From Scytalidium lignicola (lineage: Eukaryota; Ascomycota; Leotiomycetes), in assembly GCA_002812745.2 (NCBI GenBank), contig NCSJ02000020.1, positions 1 through 64,000 on the forward strand: a stretch of DNA of 64,000 nt. Direction: 5' to 3'. Positions 46,477-56,526 of this stretch are shown here, piece by piece (positions within the stretch are counted from its first letter, which is position 1; the number at the start of each line of letters is the position of its first letter). The notes below the pieces were generated by a model that saw only the letters and a list, made by a program, of their open reading frames with translations, made no database searches and was not told the origin of the DNA. A program made the translations under genes and the position numbers.

Positions 46477-48388
46477 ATGGATTACTCTTCTTCAATTCAT
46501 GATCCAGACCATCCCGAAGGAGCTTCTCCATGGGATTCATCGCCGGTTCCATCACCACAGCGCAATAGAACCGGTCTCGGCACCGGTGTTATGGAGCCTC
46601 CAGGATCGCCAACCCCATATAGCCAGAACCCGTCCACAAACCCTCGATATTTGTCGGAAGACAGTCTAGGAGGAGGCTTTAATGGTACACCGAGTGGAAT
46701 TGGTTCTAATTCAGGAAACGAAGAAGGCCGCAGGCCAGATACTGCTGAGTCTGTCCAGAGTCAACCTGGGCGACAGCCAGCGTCTCCACAGCAATCTCAA
46801 CAACAAAGGCAAGATTCGCAAGCCCATCAACCGGCAGGACGGCATCCACAACAGCCTGCCCCTCAAGGACCAAACTACAAGTTGCAAGCTAAGATTACTG
46901 GCCTAGAACGAGTTGGGCGAAAAGATCCCATTTTACGATTTGATGTACATGTAGGCAGTCAATTATCCACTAGGACTGTGTTCAATTGCTGATATAAATC
47001 TATAGACAAATCTACCGAAGTTTCGGACAACCCAATTCCGTGATGTTCGACGAACACATTCCGAATTCATAAAGCTCGCGGACCACCTTATATCATCAAA
47101 TCCTGAAGCGCTGGTTCCTGCTGTCCCTCCACCAGTTACTTCTGCTGGTGCGGGGACCGACGAAGATGAAGCGCGCGTCAAGGCATCCATGCAGAGATGG
47201 CTTAATTATGTTTGTTCTAATGACATATTAATGAGAGATGATGAAATGGTGCTCTTTGTGGAGAGTGACTTTGGCTATAGTCCAATGCTCAAGAGAAAAC
47301 AACCAGCTACCGGAGTTCGTAGAAAGGTGATCAAGCAGTTCGCGCCGCCACCGGATGACACACCAGAGCTGCAAGATGCGAGACCGATCGTAAAGCTTTT
47401 CTATCTTGGCTCTATGGATGCGGGACACAAGGTTGACAAGCTCGTTAAGGCTCGAAGAGGTTTGTATTACTAGTCTAATAAGTTTAAATGCCTCTGCTTA
47501 TGATTTATAGGTCTGGGTCTTGCGGAATCTGACTTCGGCGTCAAAATTGGGTCTATGGCTGTTCAAGAGCCACATCAAGGGCTGGCCAATGCCTACCGCA
47601 AGCTTGGAAAGATCATCCAGACAACTGGCGATTATCACGCTGCACAAGGGACCGCCGAGGCAACAACTATTGGTGATCCGCTCCAGTATCATTCTCAAGA
47701 CGCCTTTATTGTAAAGGAGACGTTGACCAACCGGCATATTCTTCTACGAGAACTCATTCAGGCCCAGCAGTTAACTAGGAATAGGCTGAACGCGGCAGAT
47801 AGGTTGAAGGCTAGTTCGTCAGTTCGGAGAGAGAAGGTCGATGAGGCAATCGCGGCCCTAGATGAGGCTCGAAATAACGAACTATACCTTCTCGGTAAAA
47901 CACAGAGAGTTACACAAAACCTTCTGCTAGAGCAGCGCAAATGGTTTGTGCGGACCGCAGCTGATCTTCGGCTGAGCATCAGGGAGTACTGTCTCCGCGA
48001 GATCGAGGCAGAACGACGGACATTAGCTACGCTAGAATCGGCCAGGCCTGATATCCGAGCAATCGATGCTTCAGGCGGACTTAGCAGGCTGGGCCGAGAA
48101 GCTCATCCTACAGCTCGACGCTCCAATCTCACTAACAGTCAAGGGCCGAAAGGCGATGCCTGGAGTGGTGTACCACGGCGCCCTGATAGCCTTAGCCGTA
48201 GCATTTCAGGCAGTTTCATTTCTAAAGCTCCAGAAGATGCAAATGGCGAGGATGAATCGGGTCTGGGTCGAGCTCGAGCGAGCAGCGGAGCAGGTGCCGG
48301 TGGTCTGCAGGGTGTCAAGGAGGAGGATGATGAGGACAGAGTTGATGCACGGAATGCGGCAAGCCGATTGGCGACGAGTACATTTTGA
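46477..48388 (+). CDS. VPS17: Retromer sorting nexin Vps17 (PX-BAR)
   Basis: Three exons (46477-46950, 47006-47459, 47511-48388) give 601 residues; introns are 55 and 51 nt, GT-AG. Residues 1-135 are Ser/Pro/Gln-rich and disordered. A PX domain follows at about 138-260 (TNLPKFRTTQFRDVRRTHSEF, a phosphoinositide-binding fold). A linker with KRKQPATGVRRKVIKQF precedes a BAR coiled-coil region at about 310-520, which contains LANAYRKLGKIIQTTGDYHA. The acidic C-terminus ends RLATSTF. With Vps5 it forms the membrane-bending part of retromer that returns receptors such as Vps10 from endosome to Golgi. The start was chosen as the first ATG of the disordered lead (DYSSSIHDPD...PWDSSP), typical of mould orthologues. 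Confidence 0.92.
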
Positions 48389-50329
48389 TTCCAACGGCAG
48401 GTTGGCCTTGTAGTTGGGGGATGCGGGTAATATATATTATTGACACAGCCTGTACGTACTCTGCCGGTTACTGTAAACTCGATGGCTCACTTTGTCGATG
48501 TTGCATGTGGTGATGCAGTTCTAGCATCACCACCTCAACCATACATATAATTATCTCCGAATAACTGTTTAATAAGGGATGACTAGTTCTGTATTTTGAT
48601 ATTTTGTCATAACTTTGCTATAATCTGCAGAGCAGGAACGGAGGGCCTAATCTTCCGTATCCTTTTACCTCTCGTATTCTGGGGCATGAGAAGTGCTCAC
48701 CGCCAGATCGAAACCGTGAATTATCTAGATAACTCAATGCATGAATTGGAGCGTATCTGTATCTGTTTTGCCTGCACGACAACAGCACATAATGAACAAT
48801 TACCCTCACCAGTCGGATGCAGACCCCAGGAACCGCCGCATTAACGCCACCTGGTCGGTCTTTGCCCTAATGAACCCGCTGTAACATATGCTCTCCAAGG
48901 GTTTTTATAGTTACACACGATAGCTTCTAGCATCCAATGAGAAGACTGCGCCCTACTGCTTGTCGTTATTTGATAACTTTTATAGATAACATTTTTAACT
49001 TATCAAGCATCGTAGCAAGGGGGAAGGATGGCTGCTGTATTTCACGCTAAGATCCTTTACCCTTCTTGCCTCTTCTGGATCGAGTAAGGCAATGGAGATC
49101 AATAGCTCTTCGGAAGAACCAGGAGCTTTACGGTTGTTTGCTTATGGTTTCTTGCCGGTTGTAGCTTAACTGCCACCTCTTTGGATAGTCTAATCACCTT
49201 GCAGCATGGCGGCCCAAGAGAGAGAATGGGAAAAAACAGAAAAGAGGAGAGGAGCAACCAGAAAGGCTTGTCTATGGATCCTGTCTCTTGCTATCGAGAC
49301 GATCCTGCTGCCACTATGACGGCGTTGTACTTTAGGTATCCTGCACCTTCATTGCCGTGGAACCACATCCTGTGTTGTTGATAGGCAAGATGACTGGTTC
49401 CTCAGAGTCCCTCTTGCTTGGGTCATTGTTCGAATTGGGCAATCAGATTTTGTTATCTTGCTATCTTGTCATCTCGGTCGCATGAATTCTCGGAGTAGAT
49501 TGCTGCAATTATTTCCCCGAAGGGATATCCGCAGCCATAATGGATGGTAATAGACACTCTCTTTCCATGTATATCCAGATGTATACCCGGGAGGAAAAGA
49601 CACAAATCCGGCAAAATCGATTTGACGCCTTTTGAGCGTGTCGTCTAATACGATTATCTGCTCGGAACAGTACGGTAGAGCCGTGCAGTAGTTCATAAAA
49701 TACCAAGCTGCTAAGCTGCAAGATTGCTTCCCACCGTGCCGCCAGCCTGGGGTAGAAGTCATCGACAGGACAGCAGCAGCTTTTTATTGACCGGTCAGAG
49801 GCCCTTGTCGACCATGTGCTCACTCGCCATAGGGCCGATGAAAAAGGAAACATAAAATAGTGTGAAGATGAGATGTTGCTGCATCCCGAGCACGCACATT
49901 GACAGGCATTTTTATTGTCCCGCCATTGCAGCTGCAGGGTTCGGTTCCACAGCCCTTGAGCTCCCCCTCTGCTTACTGATTATCGCTGCCCCTCCTCAAC
50001 GAACAATCTTGGGAATTTTTTTATACTGGGCTTTTCTTGCCGGCATTACTTTCCATGCCTCCGAGATTATGTGCTTCCTGTCATGAGAAATGACGAAGAG
50101 ATAACTCGGTGATAGATGACTGGTAGGTGCTAGCTGTATTCCTTCTTGTTATGATGGCTAGGGTGCAAAGTGTCGAGATATCTATAAGCTGAGAAGCTGC
50201 TTCTTCCTTTCGTGGCGGCTATTTCCATCCCATTTTTCTATTTTCAACCCCCACTCGCATTCTTCTATCACTTGACTAAAGCTTTGCTTTTGTTTTCTTT
50301 TTATTGCTTGCCACCTGCTCTATACAGCT
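48389..50329. other. Long intergenic region upstream of the polyol dehydrogenase
   Basis: 1.9 kb with only short unrelated open frames. The last 60 bp before the ATG at 50330 are pyrimidine-rich (CTTTTGTTTTCTTTTTATTG), the usual setting of transcription start in moulds. The length suggests a regulated promoter, which would fit a carbon-source-controlled gene, but no named binding site was verified. Confidence 0.45.
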
Positions 50330-51803
50330 ATGGCTCCCGTGGCAGTGGGTGAGACCCCAACGACCGTGTCAACGACACCCCACGCAAAGACGTCTATCAA
50401 TGCCTCTGTGCTACATGGGCCACGCGATGTTCGATTGGTGAGCATGAACTTTTCAGGGTCTATAGGAACCGTACTAGTGACATAAGGTTAACTAGACGTT
50501 CTACTAGGAGTTGCGGACGATCCAGGAACCCGCTACCGGTGAGCTTCAGATCCAGATTAAGTCGACGGGGATTTGCGGCTCGGACGTAAGCTACTACAAG
50601 AAGTTTGCCAATGGCGACTTGTGCGCTTGTGCACCACTCTCCCTGGGCCATGAATCTTCCGGCGTGGTGGTTGCTGTTGGTCCACAGGTCAGTGGATTTG
50701 CCGTTGGTGACAGAGTTGCTCTCGAGGTGGGCATTCCCTGCAGCCAATGCACCATCTGCAGAAAGGGACGGTACAATCTCTGCAAGAAGATGAGATTTAG
50801 AAGCAGCGCCAAGAGCGTTCCTCACTTCCAAGGCACGTTGCAAGAGCGTATAAACCATCCGGCTGTGTGGTGTCACAAGTAAGTTCCACTCAATCTAGAA
50901 ATCTGCAGGGGTAGTCTCGTTGATTCTGTCAAGACTTCCCGAAAGCATCTCATTCGATGCAGCAGCTCTCCTTGAACCCTTGTCTGTAGCTTTACACTCT
51001 GTCAACCGTGCAGCTCCAGCGCCAGGTTCTACTGCTCTAGTAATTGGTGCAGGAACCGTAGGCCTATTGGTGGCAGCAGTGGCACGCCAATCCGGCTGCT
51101 CTTTTGTGACAATAATAGACATCGATGAAGGCCGGATTAATTATGCCATCTCCAAAGGATTTGCTACCCATGGTTATGTTGTGCCCAAAGCACTCCAGTC
51201 TTGCTCATCTTCTGGCGCCTCCACACCCAGTATAAGTGATGGCATCATGACTCCAGTTTCTATTTACAGTGGTATAAGCGATCGTTTAGACGGTGCTAAA
51301 GCCGTTGCTGCTGATGTTCTTGCCGTTGCTAAGCCAGACATGCCGCCCATGAGTGAGGATGAAGATGAAAGAGTTGACATAACCTTTGAGTGAGGATTTT
51401 CTCTCCTTGCCTCTCTTGATAACTACGAGTGCTCTCGATTCGATACTAATTTTGTTTTTTTAGATGCACCGGAAAAGAGGCTTGCATGCAGACAGCCTTA
51501 TACGCCACTAGACCCGGCGGAAAAGTCATCATGGTTGGGATGGGAACTCCTATCCAGACCTTGCCTCTCTCTGCGGCACATCTGAGAGAAATCGACATCC
51601 TCGGCATCTTCAGATATGCCAACACTTACCCAACTGGTATAAGATTATTAGCTCAGAAGGGGCCAATGAGTCTGCCTAGCCTTGATGATATGGTCACTCA
51701 TAGATTCAAGGGACTCGGTAGCGCGAAGCAGGCATTCGAATTGGCGTGTAGAACAGTTGATGACGAGGGTAAGCTGGTACTTAAAGTCGTCATTGAAGAT
51801 TAG
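50330..51803 (+). CDS. Zinc-dependent medium-chain dehydrogenase, sorbitol/xylitol dehydrogenase-like
   Basis: Four exons (50330-50437, 50508-50878, 50934-51389, 51464-51803) join to 424 residues. ICGSD and LGHESSG contribute the catalytic zinc ligands. The structural zinc loop is CSQCTICRKGRYNLC (C-x2-C-x2-C-x7-C). The Rossmann motif GAGTVG is followed by an Asp (IIDID), which favours NAD. The C-terminus has FRYANTYPTGIRLL, typical of the polyol dehydrogenase group. An acidic, Ser/Pro-rich insertion of roughly 60 residues after the third coenzyme-domain strand (SGASTPSISDG to MSEDEDERVD) makes it longer than the usual 350-360. The likely reaction is NAD-linked oxidation of a polyol such as sorbitol or xylitol; exact substrate unknown. 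Intron 2 ends in AAG instead of the usual YAG. Confidence 0.88.
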
Positions 51804-52143
51804 AAAGAAGGTATTTTGACAACTTGGGTGGAACATCTTCTCTTTTGGCGGTTAGACCGTCTCGTATTGGGGTGCTTGGGAGGCGTTATTTTTGCTTCTT
51901 TTACGTAGATTAACGTAATGACGAATCAGACTTCTACAGTAGAAAGAATAATAAGCCAACATTCTTCACATGGACTCGATGCACCGATCTTATTCATCAT
52001 CTTTCGTGCATCTCATTTTATCATAACCGCTATTTAATTCAGCAAGGCCCCTCCACCTTCCCTCAAATTCACTTTTACGCCAATACCGATGCGATCCTAT
52101 GCCTGATTCAACTCTAGCACACACTTCTTTACTTTACTTCACT
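51804..52143. other. Convergent 3' region between dehydrogenase and CSN6
   Basis: 340 bp between two converging stop codons; it holds both 3' untranslated regions. No other feature was seen. Confidence 0.5.
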
Positions 52144-53401
52144 CTATGCCATGAGATCCCCAACTGAAGGTAATCGTTCATCGCTCGGTCCATCCCACAT
52201 AGCTCCTCTCGTACTAGGATTCTCTCTTCTAGATTGTCTTCCATGCTGGACGATCTGGAATTTCTTCCCTGTCATCGTCACCTCATTGATACTTTCTGTG
52301 AGCGTGCTCAGGAGAGAGACTAATGCGACATCATTCTGCTCTGATATAAGTTCTTGATCGAAGCCCTTGCTATTTGGTGGGATGATGAGACATAAGCGAC
52401 TCAGGAGCGCTTGTATTGAACGGAGCATTGAATGGTTTGTAGACAGGCTCTTTTTCGTATCATCACTTTCGGAGGTTTGTTCGGGTAGGTTTTTGAGGTA
52501 TGCTGCGATCAAGTCGATTCGTGCTTTGAGCATCTTGATTGCATTTGCTTTGGATTGTAGGGAAGCTATTAGCTCCTCGACTTCCGGTTCTAAGACATTT
52601 GAATCTTCGGATTTTGTGTCTTTCCCTTCTGCTTTCTTCCCCTTTACGTCTGTCTCGTCGTGCTTTGGCTTAAGGGCTTCCACCGCCGTGGCATTTCCAC
52701 CTCCCCTGGCTACGAAATCCATACCTATCATTTCAGCATCTCCGGTTTCAATAGTGTAGGGTAATTCCCTGAATTTCAGCGCTCCTTTTGGTTCTTCGGT
52801 GTTCATTACTTTGTCTTCCCCTGTCTCCTTTGCTGTTTCTTCTGCTTCATAGTTGCTGTCGTATATTGTAATAGGAAGCTTGCTGCCAGTAGAATCATCG
52901 AGGACTTCTGATGGGTGAAAGCCTAAGAGTACTGCGTTTTCGTTGTATTTCTCGAGTATTTGCAGATGTATAGGGAGGTGGACGGGTTGGGGCCCAGATG
53001 TTGGAATCACAGTATACCAGCCGACAAGATCAAGAGGAGGTGATTTGTGGACATCCTTCACTAGAGGTGGAATTTCAGTTAGTAACAAACATAACACGCC
53101 GCGGAGTAACATTGAGTTACTAACTCTGTTGAAGCCTCTCTTCAAACCACGCATCATGTAAAACAATGCCATCTGGAGCTTTTCCTTCTAGAAGACATTC
53201 AAAGGCATGTTCAATAGTGATTCCTCGGTTGGTTTGTTGGCCGAGTAAAGCTCCTACGACGGGGCCTTCTTGCTGCCGTAATGTGTGTCTCGTGCTATAA
53301 TCGGATATCGAGAGGAGGACGAGAGGATGCAGAGCTACATGGAGATCGGAATCTGACGATATGTGCGTCGAAAGCAATGAAGTTTGCTTGTCGACTTCCA
53401 T
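52144..53401 (-). CDS. CSN6: COP9 signalosome subunit 6 (MPN-domain, non-catalytic)
   Basis: Two exons (53125-53401, 52144-53060) give 397 residues; the 64-nt intron is GT-AG. The frame is open upstream, but the ATG at 53401 (MEVDKQTSLLS) fits family starts directly before LHVALHPLVLLSISDY. The MPN domain includes EGPVVGALLGQQ and VGWYTVIPTSGPQP. The JAMM zinc ligands of CSN5 are absent, as in other CSN6. About 100 residues of charged, low-complexity insert (ETAKETGEDK... and KGKKAEGKDTKSED) precede the helical C-terminus with INEVTMTGKKFQIVQ. The complex removes NEDD8 from cullins and controls development and light response in moulds. The C-terminal tail after about 365 is basic. Confidence 0.9.
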
Positions 53402-54147
53402 GACGATATCTAATGCCGCGAGATCTCTCGTAAGCACTTCTTGGTCCGATATCAGAGGTTTGCGTATGCTTATTAGGTTGAAGTGGGTAGGAAGCTTTAT
53501 CGATTGCGATTTGCCCAAGTGCTGCCTAGGGTCTGCCGTAGTGGTGCCGTATGGTCGCCCTAGGAACTGCTTCCGCATAGAACTTCTGCCAGGCACGACA
53601 TAAATGAAGCAAGCAACCAAGCACTAATTACCTTTGCAGGTCGTGCGAAAGGTACAAAGTACGATCGTTGTGACGGCTCTAATTGAAACTTTTCTGTCTC
53701 AAGTTGATATTAATTCAGCTGCGAGGTATGTTGATCAGAGAATTAATTTCCTCGACAGTTCCACTTGTAGACCCCTTCGTTGCAGGAAAGGTGAGAGACC
53801 TGCTGCACGTACTCGTAGCCAAAGGCCCCCCGAATCAGCGTGAGCCGCGCAAGGACTCCCACATCATTAATTGTTCATATTTCCAACTACATCCTCGTTT
53901 AAGGAGGACAATAGATTCCTCGTTGTAAATCNAAAAAAAGAATATTTTAAAAAGCACAAGAGTGCTAGTGCTATCGTAGCTGTGCTTCTGGTAGCTGGGT
54001 TAATTTCGTCAATCAAGCCACATTACAACCAGGTCTCTCGTTTCCATCTACTTGTACCCCAGCTCCAACCCACGGGAACCTAGATCTCAAGGACCGCCGC
54101 CCACGTAGGGACTCTCTATCTCAAACTGCATAAGGCTCTCCTCAGCC
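53402..54147. promoter_or_regulatory. Divergent CSN6/RAB8 promoter interval
   Basis: 746 bp between the two start codons. It contains a poly-A run with an N at 53,932 and no recognised coding exon. The open frame 53634-53843 has no domain and is treated as chance. Confidence 0.4.
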
Positions 54148-54879
54148 ATGGCAGGGACGCAGCAGCGGAATTATGATTTCCTGGTAGGGCATATCAGTTT
54201 CCTGGGAGTGGATAGATGGATTGCTAACGGAACTCCCAACAGATCAAACTGTTATTGATTGGTGACTCTGGTGTAGGGAAATCATGCTGTTTGCTCCGAT
54301 TTAGTGAAGACTCCTTCACTCCATCCTTCATCACTACTATCGGTATCGACTTCAAGATCAGAACGATTGAGCTGGATGGCAAGAGGGTGAAGCTGCAGAT
54401 ATGGGATACCGCCGGGCAGGAAAGATTCAGGACGATCACGACCGCATATTACAGAGGTGCTATGGGAATCCTGCTGGTCTATGATGTTACGGATCAACGA
54501 TCTTTTGATAGTACGTGTGGTCCTGGCTAATATGACGCGTCTATTCTAACTTCCGCTAGATATCCGAACCTGGTTTTCAAACGTCGAACAGCATGCTACG
54601 GAAGGTGTAAACAAGATTCTCATCGGTAACAAATGCGATTGGGAGGAGAAGCGTGTAGTTTCTACCGAACAGGGTCAAAAACTCGCAGATGAGCTTGGAA
54701 TCCCATTCCTGGAAGTTTCCGCGAAGAGCAACATAAACGTCGAGAAGGCTTTCTACAGTCTGGCTGCGGATATCAAGAAGAGGATTATCGATACAGCGAA
54801 GCCCGATGCCCAAGTTTCGCAAGGAGTTGACGTTGGTGGACAAGGCAGTGGACAAGGTTTAGGTGGCAAGTGCTGTTAG
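54148..54879 (+). CDS. SEC4: Rab8/Sec4-family small GTPase of exocytosis
   Basis: Three exons (54148-54183, 54243-54510, 54560-54879) give 207 residues; introns are 59 and 49 nt, GT-AG. The protein starts [19 protein letters not shown]. The nucleotide-binding loops are complete: GDSGVGKS (P-loop), TIGIDFK (switch I), WDTAGQERF (switch II), GNKCDW and SAK. It ends GGKCC, for double geranylgeranylation. The family docks post-Golgi vesicles on the plasma membrane with the exocyst, and is called SrgA or Ypt2 in other moulds. Its exchange factor is the Sec2-type protein at 34033-36625. The gene converges on the unassigned gene at 55053. Confidence 0.95.
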
Positions 54880-55052
54880 ATAATATGGGCGTGCTTTCCT
54901 TTGTGCTTCATCCAATTTTTGGACGGTGTTCGGTCATACATGGTTATAAATTACTCAATTTCGGCCTACGTTGTTCGTGTCTGACTACTAACTTCTGTGA
55001 CTTCTTGAGTTCTCATATCTCCACCCACCGGGCCTTAGAAATCCGAGTCTAA

Positions 55053-56356
55053 TTACCATAAAATCTCCGCATTTACAATTGGAGGCGGCTCATCTTTTGG
55101 ACTGCGCTCCTCCGGAACAGGGAATGGGCGACGGTGCCATTCCCTGACGAACCTTCTAGCCTCGTGTCCATCTTTAAAGGATAGAACATACTTCCAAGGA
55201 GTTTGAAATATACGCTTTCGACCACCAGTATTCACATCATCTCTCTCAGATAAGAGATGCTCCTCGCTTTGACGAATATCAATTCTCCTGATCCCTTTCT
55301 CCCGACCAGTAAGCTTCCATGGTAGATTTCGTCGCCTTCCATCGGCGCCTAGCGCATCTGAAATATCGCTGGGATGAAGGTTGCCTTTATCAACTGAAAA
55401 CAAAACCATGTGTTCTGAATCGTTTTGACGTGCGGCAATTTCTGCTGGCCCACCATACTTGACCATCTTGTTCACAGCAGGTCTGAAAGGAGGAAATAAC
55501 ATGCGTAGTGATGGCCGTTCTTGCGATGCTGGTATAAGTGTGAACCCCCGCAGCAGAGCATGTAAATCCTCTCCATTTTTCAGATATCCTGGAGGTGGAG
55601 GAAGGGGCGACTCCATAGATTTTCTAGTATGTGTCCTGGCTAATTTGTGTAGTTGCAACATTTGATCGAGATATGCTCGCGCAGCAGCATCGCTTGAAAA
55701 GAGGATGAAGTAATAACCAAGAGGTTCTAGTGTTTTATGATCGCGACCGGGGATGACTACAAAATATCTTAGGAGTTTGATCTACATAGTGTATTCTAAC
55801 ACATACCTTTAATAATACCACTCGTCCAGCCCTCCAGATGCTCTCCTTTGGGGCTCAAGCGAAAGAAATCACTTTCTTCAAGTGTCTTGCTGGCGCAATT
55901 GAGGACTAGAACACTTGCGTTTTGCCGTAGCTTTTCTCGCTCTTCACTGTGTTGCCGCAAATAGCTATTTCTATTGGGTTGAGAAGTCCATGAATGGGAT
56001 GGAGATACGGAATGGAACCATCCCTTGTCGTTCTGTGGTGAGATAGGTTTTTCATGATTTGACTGGCTCTCCTTTGTCCATTGAAATGGAGGGAGCTTCT
56101 CCCAACTGCGGTCAGTTGTACTTGCGGACTTTAAACTAAAACTCTTCTCCTCGGGAAAGAGTTCATCATACAACGACGAGGAAGCTTCTCTCGCATTAGA
56201 AGTTGCTTTTGCTGTGCGCCGTGGTCCATTCGTGGTACTAGATTTCTGTGCTCGTTGTACTACCCGACACAATTGCCGTACACTCCATGATGGCAAGAGG
56301 AATTGTGGAGGCAGCAGGCTCGCAGACATCAATATCAGTGCTTGTATGTTGTCCAA
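55053..56356 (-). CDS. Fungal protein of unknown function, RRM-like, possibly mitochondrial
   Basis: Two exons (55807-56356, 55053-55756) join in frame to 417 residues; the 51-nt intron is GT-AG. The N-terminal 60 residues are Ser/Arg/Gln-rich with few acidic residues, compatible with a mitochondrial presequence. An alternative start lies nine codons later. Around residues 150-235, ASVLVLNCASKTLEESDF, then a PGRDH turn and GYYFILFSSDAAARAYLDQ, resemble the beta-1 and beta-3 strands of an RNA-recognition motif. The C-terminal part is basic. A role in RNA handling is inference only. It diverges from AFG2 across 170 bp. Confidence 0.7.
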
Positions 56357-56526
56357 AACTGTCTGTAGGTGGAGCTTAGGGTCAGCGGAATATTTGATGC
56401 CGAGATGGAAGGTCCAACAACCCCTGCTCGGCTAGGCTGTGGACAAGGCTGCGCGCGAGGTTTTGCACTTTGCTTCAACGAGGTACATGAGAATTTGCAA
56501 ACTCAACTCGGAGATCGACCTACGTC
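56357..56526. promoter_or_regulatory. 170-bp divergent promoter between unknown gene and AFG2
   Basis: The start codons of two genes transcribed in opposite directions are only 170 bp apart, so the promoter is shared. No TATA box was recognised. Confidence 0.5.

Noticed and set aside
52144..53172. CSN6 second exon as an independent gene starting at 53172
   Set aside because: That ATG lies within the first exon's region in another frame; a GT-AG intron at 53061-53124 joins the MPN domain correctly.
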